Part shown: piece after piece, positions 43,480-52,450 of the stretch | Layout: the number at the start of each line of letters is the position of its first letter | Position numbering within the stretch: position 1 is the stretch's first letter | DNA from: UBA1413 sp964650525 | GTDB lineage: Bacteria; Bacteroidota; Bacteroidia; Bacteroidales; Prolixibacteraceae | Direction: 5' to 3' | Length of the DNA stretch: 64,000 bases | Assembly: GCA_964650525.1 (NCBI GenBank) | Contig: CAZYUA010000014.1 | Span: 30,689-94,688 of the forward strand | Made by a program: the position numbers and the translations under genes | The notes under the pieces: model-generated | What the model saw: the letters and a program-made list of their open reading frames with translations, nothing else | Databases searched by the model: none | Told to the model about the DNA's origin: nothing

Positions 43480-44952
43480 TCACCTGTATTTTTCGATCCT
43501 TTTGCAGGTCAGCCCTGAACTGATGATGGCCATGGGAAGTCCGGCACCGGGAATGGTGGAAGCCCCGGTGTAAAAGAGATTTTTAAATTTCTCATCGAAG
43601 TTGGCTGGACGGAAGGCCCCGATCTGGCCCATGGTATGCGCCAAACCCAGGCCACTGCCCCGGTGCAGGTTATACTGGTTCTGCCAATCCTCCGGGGTAT
43701 ATACGGTTTTGGTGACGATGTGAGGCCGGATATCCAGGCCTATCCTGCCGGAGAAATCATCGATGATGCTGTTGGCGATCTGGTCGCTGTCCTCCCAGGT
43801 GGACTTATGCAACAGGTTGGGCACCGGACACACAAAAAACAGGCTTTCGCATCCCTCAGGTGCACAGCCCGGATTGGTGGCTGAAAGCACATTCACATAG
43901 TAATAGGGTTTTTGCAGTGTCCCCGGGCTCTCCAGCAGCCGGGTGGAATATTCTTCGTAATTGGTGCCAAGGTAATAATTGTGATGGTTCACACCCCGCA
44001 GTTTGCAGTCTATGCCCACATAGAGGGTCAGGTATCCCATCGTCCACTTCATCTTATCCATTTTCTCTTCCGAAAAAGCCTTCCGGCCCAGCACCCGGCC
44101 TCTGAAAACCGCCGCATCGGCATTTACGAGAAAGAGATCCGCTTCCCGTACCTTCCCGTATTGATCAACCAGGCCCGTGAGAAGGGTGCCCTTTTCCCTG
44201 AAACCGGTAATCTCGGTGTCGCAGGTGATGGTTACCTGCTCACGGGCCAGCTCCCGAACCAGCCCTTCCACAATCCGGTACATGCCACCCTCCACGTTGT
44301 AATAGCCATCGTGCCGGAATTCGGTATAGGAAAGCAGAGTGTATACCGCCATCGTGTCAAAGGGGGTGCGGCCCAGGAAAAAGGCCACCAGCGAAATGAT
44401 CTGGCGCGCTTCATGCGAGGAAAAATGTCGGTTCACCTGCTGCCAGAAACTCCGGAAAAGCACAGGCAGATGGACCGGGTTCACCCGGATGAGGGTAAGC
44501 AGGTAGGCCAGGGTACTGTCGAAATTGTTCTTGATCACCAAATCGACGGTGTCGTGGAACAGCTTCCCCGACTTGCGCAGGTACTTCTCCATTTTCTGCT
44601 CAAAACCGGGCTCCGCCTGCTCAAACTGGGCAGATAGCTTTTTCAGGTCTTTGAAGAGGTAATAGGTTTTGGGATCGTGGCTGAAGTTCACCGAATAGAG
44701 GGGATCCAGTTCGTAGTACCGGAAAGGGAGCTGCAGGTTGCATTCACGGGCAAACTCCTCGAATTCATACGACATGCTGAAGAAACTGGGGCCTGTATCA
44801 AAGGTGAAGCCCTCTTTTTTCAACTGGTTCAACCGGCCTCCCGGCTGACTGTTTTTCTCGACGATTTCCACACGGAAACCTTTCCTGGCCAGCCGGAGGG
44901 CTGCTGCCAACCCGGCCAGTCCGGCCCCTGCTATCAAAACCTTTTTACTCAT
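43480..44952 (-). CDS. crtI: Phytoene desaturase, CrtI family
   Basis: 490 residues from the ATG at 44952 (MSKKVLIAGAGLAG); an upstream frame lacks family features. FAD-binding GAGLAGLAAALRLA at the start and a C-terminal FYTGASTIPGAGLPMAI, the CrtI signature. It inserts double bonds into phytoene to give neurosporene or lycopene; the number of steps is not readable. It is the only desaturase in the cluster and converges with the efflux operon. Confidence 0.93.
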   Translation of the reverse strand: MSKKVLIAGAGLAGLAAALRLARKGFRVEIVEKNSQPGGRLNQLKKEGFTFDTGPSFFSMSYEFEEFARECNLQLPFRYYELDPLYSVNFSHDPKTYYLFKDLKKLSAQFEQAEPGFEQKMEKYLRKSGKLFHDTVDLVIKNNFDSTLAYLLTLIRVNPVHLPVLFRSFWQQVNRHFSSHEARQIISLVAFFLGRTPFDTMAVYTLLSYTEFRHDGYYNVEGGMYRIVEGLVRELAREQVTITCDTEITGFREKGTLLTGLVDQYGKVREADLFLVNADAAVFRGRVLGRKAFSEEKMDKMKWTMGYLTLYVGIDCKLRGVNHHNYYLGTNYEEYSTRLLESPGTLQKPYYYVNVLSATNPGCAPEGCESLFFVCPVPNLLHKSTWEDSDQIANSIIDDFSGRIGLDIRPHIVTKTVYTPEDWQNQYNLHRGSGLGLAHTMGQIGAFRPANFDEKFKNLFYTGASTIPGAGLPMAIISSGLTCKRIEKYR

Positions 44953-45032
44953 GGTTGTATTGATTAATCCTATTTTCTGTTGGGTATGGTACGTTCGGTT
45001 GGATGCTTCGCCTGCCGTGAGGCAAAGGCCTT

Positions 45033-45863
45033 TCAGGATACCCCTGCTTTTTTCATTTTCTGCAGCAGCATTGGGTACAAGGTGTCGCGCACCCACCTGA
45101 ACCGGGGTTCCACCTGCAGGGCCTTCTCAAACCACTCCCGAGACTCCTTCAAATGGCCCTGTTCTTCGTATAACCGGGCAATCTGCACCAGCAGGTTCAG
45201 GTAGTTCCAATCTCCACGCCCCCCCCCGGCAGATGCTTCCATAAGATCTGCCGCTTTCAGGAAATGATCCATAGCATCTTTCTTAGAACCACCGAAGACG
45301 GCAGGCATATAATACCGGGCATTACCCAGCAGGAGGTAACCCAGTGGATTCTTATCATCCAGGGCCACAGCGAGTCTGGCCGACTCGAGGCTCCTGGGTC
45401 CGTTAGACGGGGCGCTAAGCCTATTAAGGCCGATTTTGAAACCGTAGAATGCCGATTGGTAAGCATGAACATACGACATCCGGTAGCCGGCCTTTTTCAA
45501 TATCTCCAGGTTCGCGCCGGCTTCTGCCAGGTATTTCCTGGCTGTACCCGCCCTGCCGTTGCCAATACACCAGGCTATATATCCATACTGATAATTTACA
45601 AGCTCCAGCACAAAGGCATGGCTTTCCCCCGTGGCCTGTCCCATCTCATCCATAATCCTCTGCCACCGGTCCATGTCGCTGCTGATGAAGGCCCCGTAAA
45701 TCTCCTGCCCGCGATCTGATCCATATCCATTCCATGCCATGAACAGCAGGGAAACAATTATGATGAAACGAGCCTTCCGACTGAGTGGGGACAAAAGGGG
45801 ATCTGTTTTTTTATCGTACGAGTTCCTCAAAAATGAAAAGCCGGATAAATCATTCAGCTGCAT
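45033..45863 (-). CDS. TPR-type exported protein whose N-terminus is encoded by repeat B
   Basis: 276 residues. A hydrophobic segment (ARFIIIVSLLFMAWNGYGS) looks like the native signal peptide. The 33 residues before it, with the ATG at 45863, lie inside element B copy 3 (45763-45867). Helical repeats follow (DKNPLGYLLLGNARYYM, IARLYEEQGHLKESREWFEKALQVEP), as in TPR proteins. The real start may be lost or moved. It sits between crtI and the glycosyltransferase; a role in carotenoid work is unproven. Confidence 0.65.
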   Translation of the reverse strand: MQLNDLSGFSFLRNSYDKKTDPLLSPLSRKARFIIIVSLLFMAWNGYGSDRGQEIYGAFISSDMDRWQRIMDEMGQATGESHAFVLELVNYQYGYIAWCIGNGRAGTARKYLAEAGANLEILKKAGYRMSYVHAYQSAFYGFKIGLNRLSAPSNGPRSLESARLAVALDDKNPLGYLLLGNARYYMPAVFGGSKKDAMDHFLKAADLMEASAGGGRGDWNYLNLLVQIARLYEEQGHLKESREWFEKALQVEPRFRWVRDTLYPMLLQKMKKAGVS

Positions 45864-45867
45864 ATAG
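45763..45867 (+). repeat. Element B, copy 3
   Basis: 105 nt, ATGAAACGAGCCTTCCG to TAG, aligning without gaps to copy 2 at 2978. Open for 34 codons on the plus strand. On the minus strand it supplies the start and first 33 codons of the TPR gene. There is no element A beside this copy. Confidence 0.7.
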
Positions 45868-45887
45868 TTCGATAAAATAAAATGAAA

Positions 45888-46991
45888 CTAAATTAACATA
45901 TGTGAAATATACCTTCCTTTCCATTGTTGTTTTTTCGATTTCTTAAGCATGAAAGCACTGTAAATGAAATACCCCAGAACGAGCTGATGCACCGGCAGGA
46001 AAACGAGGTTCCGGAGAACAGACTGCCTGCTGACGATGGAAACAAAGGTCCGCACCAGCAGAACCATGGCAACATAAGCCAGCCCTACATTCATACCCAT
46101 GGCTGCAAATACCGGTATAAACCCGAAAGTGGTGATGACCCAGAAAAGGATGGCCAGGAGGTAGGAATTGCCGAAGAAGCAGACAACATTTTTGGAGAAT
46201 CCGTTTACCGCCTCGCGGAACCCTTGGTACATCCGGCAGGTTATCTCCCCGTTGCCTGCCAGGCAAGCCACCGGGATGCCCTGTTCCTTGTAGTACCGGG
46301 CAATTTCGATATCTTCCACCTTATTAGCCTTCATCCGTTCGTGAGGCTGGTGCATCAGGTACAACTCCCGCTCAAAAAGCATAAACTGGCCGTTGGCCGC
46401 CGACAGCGAAGGATAACGGGACCGCCTCACCAGGATGAGCGGAAGCAGGGTCAGCAGGATAAAATTCATCACGGGGACGGTGGCCCACTCCCCGGGGGTC
46501 ACCATCAGCTGTTGCGGAAAAATGGAGAGAAGCCCGGTGCGATAGCGCTGCGAGAAGGCCACCGTGCTGACAATCAGCCGGCTGTTAATTCTTACATCTG
46601 CATCTAAGAAGAGCAGATAGGCTCCCCGGGCAGAAGCAGCCAGCGAATGACAGGCATAATTCTTTCCAAGCCATCCTTCCGGCAGACCTCCTGAACGGAT
46701 CAACCGGATCCGGGGGTCGGCAGCAGCAAATCGTTCCACCACCCCGGCCGTTCCGTCGGTCGACTGGTCATCGAAGACAATTACTTCAACCGGGTCATAA
46801 ACCTGTTTTTGCAGGGAGGAGAGCAGGTCAGGAAGATTATGCGCTTCGTTGCGGGCAGGAATAAGCACGGAAACCAATGGCGAAGGGGCCTTCCCGGGTT
46901 CAGGGAATGACTGCCGGGCTACCAAATTGATCCCCGCCACAACCAGTTGGACGATCACAAACACAACGGCTATATAGGCTAACCAGATCAT
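45888..46991 (-). CDS. Family 2 glycosyltransferase, CruC-like
   Basis: 367 residues. N-terminal membrane helix, GT-A domain (VSVLIPARNEAHNL, VIVFDDQSTDGT, LLFLDADVRIN) and three C-terminal membrane helices. In green sulfur bacteria CruC glucosylates 1'-hydroxylated carotenoids. The neighbours here (acyltransferase, CruF-like protein, CrtB) make that role likely, though membrane GT2 enzymes have many substrates. It overlaps the acyltransferase by 4 bp. Confidence 0.82.
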   Translation of the reverse strand: MIWLAYIAVVFVIVQLVVAGINLVARQSFPEPGKAPSPLVSVLIPARNEAHNLPDLLSSLQKQVYDPVEVIVFDDQSTDGTAGVVERFAAADPRIRLIRSGGLPEGWLGKNYACHSLAASARGAYLLFLDADVRINSRLIVSTVAFSQRYRTGLLSIFPQQLMVTPGEWATVPVMNFILLTLLPLILVRRSRYPSLSAANGQFMLFERELYLMHQPHERMKANKVEDIEIARYYKEQGIPVACLAGNGEITCRMYQGFREAVNGFSKNVVCFFGNSYLLAILFWVITTFGFIPVFAAMGMNVGLAYVAMVLLVRTFVSIVSRQSVLRNLVFLPVHQLVLGYFIYSAFMLKKSKKQQWKGRYISHMLI

Positions 46992-47617
46992 TCTCCCGTT
47001 TTAAGATGTTTCTGCTGTTCCAGGCTCTCCCGGTAAAAACCGTTATAGGCCTCCTCCACATCACTCAGGCTGCCCAAGGGGGCTTCATATTCGCGGAGGT
47101 ACATATAGAGTCCGGGTACCGGACTGGAAAAATAATCTACCAGGCTGGCGATGAACAAGACCTGTATCTGCCCCCTGACCCCGCGGATGATCTTTTCAAG
47201 TCCTTTTTCAAAACGAAAATCCTCCTCATACATCGAACGGATCTCCCCCTGAGGGAAGATGAGCACCAGGTTGCGGTTATCTTCCAGCAGGGAGGAGGTG
47301 TAATCCAGGGTCTCCAAAACGCTCCGCGATCGCTTGCTGACAGAAAAACCCCCGGTATAATTGAAAAACCAGAATTTCCGGAGTTGCTCTTCCAGCATCA
47401 TAAAATGGAACTTTTTCCGGAAGAGGGTCCTGTTAAGGTACATAACCCAGAAACCATCCCACCAGCTCACATGATTCGACAGCAACAGCAAGGGAAGATC
47501 CTTTTGTGTAAAATTTCCCAGCACCCTGACAGGCTTGAAATTCCTTCTGACCTTCCAGACAGAATAAAGGTTAAAAAACCAGGAAATGAAAAAATTATGC
47601 TTTGCTCTCAGGATCAT
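46988..47617 (-). CDS. PlsC-type acyltransferase, CruD-like
   Basis: 209 residues. The acyltransferase motif I appears as SNHVSWWDGF and motif III as LIFPQGEIRS. In Chlorobi, CruD adds lauroyl to the sugar of carotenoid glucosides. Overlap with the CruC-like gene suggests sequential action on one product. A lysophospholipid acyltransferase cannot be excluded. Confidence 0.8.
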   Translation of the reverse strand: MILRAKHNFFISWFFNLYSVWKVRRNFKPVRVLGNFTQKDLPLLLLSNHVSWWDGFWVMYLNRTLFRKKFHFMMLEEQLRKFWFFNYTGGFSVSKRSRSVLETLDYTSSLLEDNRNLVLIFPQGEIRSMYEEDFRFEKGLEKIIRGVRGQIQVLFIASLVDYFSSPVPGLYMYLREYEAPLGSLSDVEEAYNGFYRESLEQQKHLKTGE

Positions 47618-47621
47618 CGAG

Positions 47622-48287
47622 TTACTGTAAAAATAAAGTCAGAATGAGGAAAAACAGGAACTGGGTGGAAAAAAGTGCCGGAGCCAGGCCGTTTTCTGTT
47701 TTCACCCGGAAAAACTTCAGCACGGCATGGAAGATCAGGGCGAGTCCGAACCAGACCAGGTAGTTTCTGGCCGGTATAGTGTCGTTTTCCCACTGCCACA
47801 TTTCCAGGGGCGGGGCACATTGTTCCATGACCAGGTCGTAAGCCACCATAAGCAATGCCCCTGCAATCACCTTCAACGGGAGACTGATTCTCCATTTTTC
47901 CGTAATGGAAGCCGTTGCATAAACCAGGAAAAGCCAGTTTAGTCCGATGATAAGAGGAGTGCTGAAAAGTTTGAGCCCGAGGGTGGATCCGTATGCATAG
48001 CTTCCGAAGAGGGTGCCGGTAGCAACGCCAGCCATTTCAGCCAGGAAGCTGACCAGAAAGATTCCCGAAAAAACCAAAAGCGACCGCCGGTCCGGTTTGC
48101 CGTGATGAAAAAATGCCAGTAACACGAAGCTGAAAAGGAGTGCAAAGGGGACCAGGAGTATAAAGAAAGGAAAGGTGAAGGGAATAAGGAGCCCTGCGGT
48201 ACCCACCAGGTAAAATATGGCCACCGCCTTTTGGGCTTCCTTCAGGTCGGTGGTTATCTTTTTCAAGGTATCAGACAGGTACCTCAT
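47622..48287 (-). CDS. CruF-like carotenoid 1',2'-hydratase
   Basis: 221 residues with about seven membrane helices. It carries the DUF422/CruF pattern EMAGVATGTLFGSYAYGSTLG and, near the end, APPLEMWQWENDTIP. CruF adds water across the terminal double bond of psi-ended carotenoids, giving the hydroxyl that CruC-type enzymes glycosylate. It overlaps crtB by 4 bp. Confidence 0.85.
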   Translation of the reverse strand: MRYLSDTLKKITTDLKEAQKAVAIFYLVGTAGLLIPFTFPFFILLVPFALLFSFVLLAFFHHGKPDRRSLLVFSGIFLVSFLAEMAGVATGTLFGSYAYGSTLGLKLFSTPLIIGLNWLFLVYATASITEKWRISLPLKVIAGALLMVAYDLVMEQCAPPLEMWQWENDTIPARNYLVWFGLALIFHAVLKFFRVKTENGLAPALFSTQFLFFLILTLFLQ

Positions 48288-49264
48288 GCCAGTCCCAGTT
48301 TTACTGCAACAACCGTTTTTACCAGGAGGCCGGTTTTAGTGAGATCCGGAACCCTGATCCTGGCCTGCAGGATTTTTTCAGCAGGTGTTTTCCTTATTTT
48401 CTCCAGCAGTTTCCGGTAATACCGATAAGCCAGCAAAACAGCTGTTCTGGAATCCCGGGGGAGCCTGGCAATACCATGTCGGGCTTCTTCAAAGTCAGCT
48501 TCAATTTCGGCGATGACCAAGGCTTTTTTTTCTTCATCAAAGCTATCCATTCCGACACCTGGGAAATACCTCCGCTCCAGGATCTCCATATCGTTTTTCA
48601 GATCGCGCAGGAAATTGACCTTCTGAAATGCCGACCCCAGCTTCATGGCTGGACCTTCCAGTTCCCGGTAGAGGGTTTCATCCCCCCGGCAGAATACCCG
48701 GAGACACATAAGCCCCACCACATCGGCCGATCCATAGATATATCCGCTGATCTCCTCCCGGTTTCCGTAGGCCTTTTTTACCAAATCATCCCGCATGCTT
48801 TTCAGGAACGCCCTAATATGTTCGTCGGGGATGCCGTACTGATTTACGGTATGGTAAAAGGCGTGCAGTACAGGGTTGAGACTGATGCCATCGCTGACAG
48901 CCTGGTAATAGTCGGCTTCGAACCGGTCAAGAAGCCGGCTTTTGTCGTACGCATGAAAGGTGTCGACGATTTCGTCGGCAAAACGCACAAACCCGTAAAT
49001 GGCGGAGATGGCCATCCGGGTCTGACGGTCGAAAAGTGCTGAAGCTAAAGAAAAAGAGGTGCTGTAATCGCGGGTAATCAGTACCGATATCCTGAAGGCA
49101 GTCAGGTCGTACTTGTCCAGTGAGGGATTACTAACGCCCGGATTAACCGATATGGATTTGCTGCTTTGCTTCTTCACTCCAGGTGTAAATAAGGTGCGAA
49201 GGTAAGGATGATTTCTGCATTTTTTCAGGGAGGTTGAAATTTTTACCCGGCTGCAGAACATCAT
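48284..49264 (-). CDS. crtB: Phytoene synthase, CrtB family
   Basis: 326 residues from the ATG at 49264; a GTG at 49177 gives a more usual N-terminus, because the family normally begins shortly before DYSTSFSLA. Aspartate motifs are FADEIVDTF and FLRDLKNDMEILERRYFP. It condenses two geranylgeranyl diphosphates to phytoene. First gene of the minus-strand carotenoid run. It could in principle be a squalene synthase-like enzyme, but the crtI and cruF neighbours favour phytoene. Confidence 0.92.
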   Translation of the reverse strand: MMFCSRVKISTSLKKCRNHPYLRTLFTPGVKKQSSKSISVNPGVSNPSLDKYDLTAFRISVLITRDYSTSFSLASALFDRQTRMAISAIYGFVRFADEIVDTFHAYDKSRLLDRFEADYYQAVSDGISLNPVLHAFYHTVNQYGIPDEHIRAFLKSMRDDLVKKAYGNREEISGYIYGSADVVGLMCLRVFCRGDETLYRELEGPAMKLGSAFQKVNFLRDLKNDMEILERRYFPGVGMDSFDEEKKALVIAEIEADFEEARHGIARLPRDSRTAVLLAYRYYRKLLEKIRKTPAEKILQARIRVPDLTKTGLLVKTVVAVKLGLA

Positions 49265-49325
49265 GGATGCCTGTTTCCCGGAACAAACAACCCAGTTGAA
49301 TTCGAACTGCCAATTATTCCGTATA

Positions 49326-49355
49326 TTGCTTAGGATTTTCGGATTTGTACCTTTG
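49326..49355 (+). promoter_or_regulatory. Bacteroidota-type promoter of the aldehyde dehydrogenase gene
   Basis: TTG at 49326-49328 and TACCTTTG at 49348-49355, exactly 19 bp apart. The start codon is at 49408, so a leader of about 45 nt is expected. Confidence 0.7.
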
Positions 49356-49407
49356 AGAGTTCTAAGAGATTAATAAAAAGAAATCAGCGACCTGAATCAG
49401 TGAAAAT

Positions 49408-50880
49408 ATGGCATCGGACATCAGGGATCTTACGCTTTTCAAATCAGCGTGCTACGTTGACGGTAAATGGATTTCGGCCGTATCAGGAAAAACCATTATT
49501 GTCACCAATCCCTTCAATGGGGATAAGGTAGGTTTGGTGCCCGATCTGCAGGCTGAAGATATTATACACGCTATTGAATCAGCTCAGGGAGCGTTTCCGG
49601 GCTGGAGGGAACTCCTGGCTGCGGAACGCTCTTCCCTGCTGAAGCGATGGCATACGTTGGTTCTGGACAATGCCGATGATCTTGCCCGCATCATGGTTTT
49701 GGAACAGGGGAAGCCTTTACGGGAGGCGGCCGGCGAGATCCGGTATGCAGCCTCCTACATCGAGTTTTACGCCGAAGAGGCCATCCGCATCTACGGGGAT
49801 CTCCTCCCCTCCCCTTTCAGGAATACCAAAATCCTGATCTTCAAGCAACCGGTTGGGGTGGTAGGTATCATAACCCCCTGGAACTTCCCGGCGGCCATGA
49901 TGACCCGCAAGATAGCGCCGGCCCTGGCAGCCGGGTGTACCTGTGTGGTTAAACCCGATGAAACCACCCCTCTGACAGCCCTGGCCTTTGCGGAACTTGC
50001 CAGCCGGGCCGGATTCCCTAAGGGTGTACTGAACATAGTAACCGGAAATCCTGTTCTCATCGGCGACCTCCTGACCAGCCATGAAAAGGTCCGGAAAATA
50101 AGCTTCACCGGCTCTACCGATGTTGGAAAACTCCTGATGCGAAAATCGGCGGATACCGTTAAAAAGATTACCCTTGAATTGGGGGGCAATGCTCCCTTTA
50201 TCGTTTTTGAAGACGCCTCCGTGGAGGAGGCTGTCGCAGGACTGGTGGAATCGAAATTCAGAAACGCCGGACAGACCTGCGTTTGTGCCAACCGGGTATT
50301 CCTTCACAAACGAATAGCAGAAAAATTCATCGCCAGACTGGTTGAAAAGGTCAAGGATTTTACGATTGGCAACGGCATGGAAGACAACGACATCGGGCCC
50401 CTGATCAACCTGGAGGCTGTTGAAAAGATCGAAAGGCTGATCGCGGATGCGGTTGCCAAGGGAGCAATACTCCGCACCGGCGGAAAGCGGCATCCCAGGG
50501 GGGGCACCTTCTTTGAACCGGCGGTGCTTACCAATGTCACCAATACCATGCAAATCTATTGCACGGAAATCTTCGGTCCGGTGGTCACGGTGACAGAGTT
50601 CGAAGATACCCGGGAAGTCCTCAGGATGGCTAACGATACCCGCAGCGGGCTGGCAGCCTACTTCTTTACCCAAAATCTGGAGCGGCTATGGCATGTGGCT
50701 GAAAATCTTGAATACGGCATGGTGGGCATCAACTCCGGTTCCATCTCGTCTGCAGCCATCCCCTTCGGAGGCGTCAAGGAATCGGGATTCGGACGGGAAG
50801 GCTCCCACTATGGCATCGACGACTATATCACCGTCAAATACGTGCACCTGAAATGCCCGGCTCACTTCAGCCAGGACTAA
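49408..50880 (+). CDS. gabD: NAD(P)-dependent succinate-semialdehyde dehydrogenase
   Basis: 490 residues, full-length aldehyde dehydrogenase. Cofactor region TPWNFPAAMM, Glu in LELGGNAPF and catalytic Cys291 in NAGQTCVCANR, with the GabD-type NAGQTCVCANR sequence distinguishing it from other aldehyde dehydrogenases. It oxidises succinate semialdehyde to succinate. No gabT lies nearby. A good promoter stands upstream. Confidence 0.93.
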   Translation: MASDIRDLTLFKSACYVDGKWISAVSGKTIIVTNPFNGDKVGLVPDLQAEDIIHAIESAQGAFPGWRELLAAERSSLLKRWHTLVLDNADDLARIMVLEQGKPLREAAGEIRYAASYIEFYAEEAIRIYGDLLPSPFRNTKILIFKQPVGVVGIITPWNFPAAMMTRKIAPALAAGCTCVVKPDETTPLTALAFAELASRAGFPKGVLNIVTGNPVLIGDLLTSHEKVRKISFTGSTDVGKLLMRKSADTVKKITLELGGNAPFIVFEDASVEEAVAGLVESKFRNAGQTCVCANRVFLHKRIAEKFIARLVEKVKDFTIGNGMEDNDIGPLINLEAVEKIERLIADAVAKGAILRTGGKRHPRGGTFFEPAVLTNVTNTMQIYCTEIFGPVVTVTEFEDTREVLRMANDTRSGLAAYFFTQNLERLWHVAENLEYGMVGINSGSISSAAIPFGGVKESGFGREGSHYGIDDYITVKYVHLKCPAHFSQD

Positions 50881-51131
50881 CCGTCAAGTGAATACGGCCT
50901 GGAAGACGGAGCCCAGGGAAGCAAGCGATAGCTTGTCCGCCCAATGAACCGGAAATCCTTCCAGTACTTTGGAGAAACGACTCTATGCCAATAACACCGG
51001 CGGCCGCAGGGCATCCGGATCCGGAAAAACCTGAACTTCATCTGCCGGAAGCGCATATTCACATCAGGAAGACCAATCCTTTCACTTACATGAGGATGGA
51101 CTCCAGGCATAAACACAAGGTGGCCTCTCCA

Positions 51132-51161
51132 TTTGTGAAATAAAAAATGACTCTATCTTTA
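51132..51161 (+). promoter_or_regulatory. Probable promoter of the ion-transporter gene
   Basis: TTTG at 51132-51135 and TATCTTTA at 51154-51161, 18 bp apart; the last base departs from TAnnTTTG. The ATG follows 17 bp later. Confidence 0.5.
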
Positions 51162-51178
51162 CGGGAAACTAACGCAGT

Positions 51179-52408
51179 ATGCAACTGACAGCTCTGGTTA
51201 TTTTCATCATCACCTATGTCGGGATCATCTTTACCCGCCTCCCGAAAATCAATGTAGACAGGCCATCGGCAGCGTTTTTCGGAGCCGTGGCCATGATTGT
51301 TTTTGGTGTTCTGAGCCTGGAAGAGGCAGTGAGAGCCATCGATTACGATACCATTGCACTGCTCCTGGGTATGATGATCATCATTTCGGTCCTTCAACTC
51401 GACGGTTTCTTTTCTCTCATTGCAGAAAAAACCCTTTCCTGGTCGCAGACGCCCCTGCGTCTGTTGGTGGTTATCACCTTCGTAACGGGCATCGCCAGTG
51501 CCTTTCTGGTCAATGACGCTGTGGTTCTCCTTTTCACCCCGGTCATCATAGCCCTTTGCAGTGCCTCATCTCTAAATCCCGTTCCCTTCCTTATTGCTGA
51601 AATACTCTCGGCCAACATCGGAAGTGCCATGACCATCACCGGCAATCCGCAGAATATGCTGATAGGCATCAATTCAGGCATCGATTATGCCTCCTTCTTT
51701 ATCCGGCTGTTACCAGTATCGCTTTTAGGAATGGTATTGGTTGTGCTGGTGGTCCGCTGGTTCTACCGGCCGCATTTCAGGTCCGGCATTAAAATCGACA
51801 CCGGATCGCACCATTTCGACTACAGCTACCAATCCATGAAATTTTCAGTGCCTGTTTTTTTGGGGGTTGTCGTCCTCTTTTTTTTCGGGAAGCTGCTGAA
51901 TCTCTCGATCCCGGTCATTGCCCTCACCGGCGCCTCCCTGATCCTGATTTTCGGTAAGGTGAAGCCTTCCCGGGTCATCAAAAATGTCGACTGGGTACTG
52001 CTTCTTTTCTTTGCTTCGCTCTTCATCGTGGTTGAGGGAGCGGTTAAGGCAGGGTTGATGGATTTGTTCATTCAATCGCACGGTTGGACGGATAACATTG
52101 GCAGCATACTGCAGGTACACGGGTTAAGCCTCTTTTTGTCACAGATTGTCAGCAACGTTCCGTATACAGTCATGATGCTTCCGTTATTCAAACCCCTGTC
52201 GAGTGAAATCCTCTGGCTTTCGCTGGCTTCTGCTTCCACCCTCGCGGGAAATGCCACCATTATCGGGGCCATGGCCAACCTGATTGTCATTGAGTCGGCT
52301 GAAAAACAACATGTAAAAATCGGATTCGTGGAATTTTTTAAGATCGGGATCGTGACCACCCTGCTCAGCTTTGTCCTTTCGGTGGGGATAATATGGCTGC
52401 TGTTGTAA
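51179..52408 (+). CDS. ArsB/NhaD/SLC13-type membrane ion transporter
   Basis: 409 residues with about eleven membrane segments. The two halves have the helix-break repeats of the ion transporter superfamily: VNDAVVLLFTPVI with GSAMTITGNPQNMLIGI in the first, and SNVPYTVMMLPLF with AGNATIIGAMANLIVIE in the second. Members carry sodium/proton, arsenite or di-anions. No arsR or arsC nearby, so the ion is unknown. Start taken at the ATG at 51179. Confidence 0.85.
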   Translation: MQLTALVIFIITYVGIIFTRLPKINVDRPSAAFFGAVAMIVFGVLSLEEAVRAIDYDTIALLLGMMIIISVLQLDGFFSLIAEKTLSWSQTPLRLLVVITFVTGIASAFLVNDAVVLLFTPVIIALCSASSLNPVPFLIAEILSANIGSAMTITGNPQNMLIGINSGIDYASFFIRLLPVSLLGMVLVVLVVRWFYRPHFRSGIKIDTGSHHFDYSYQSMKFSVPVFLGVVVLFFFGKLLNLSIPVIALTGASLILIFGKVKPSRVIKNVDWVLLLFFASLFIVVEGAVKAGLMDLFIQSHGWTDNIGSILQVHGLSLFLSQIVSNVPYTVMMLPLFKPLSSEILWLSLASASTLAGNATIIGAMANLIVIESAEKQHVKIGFVEFFKIGIVTTLLSFVLSVGIIWLLL

Positions 52409-52450
52409 CCTGTCTGAGGATCCGGTTCAAGCCACCGCGCTCCCAACCGA

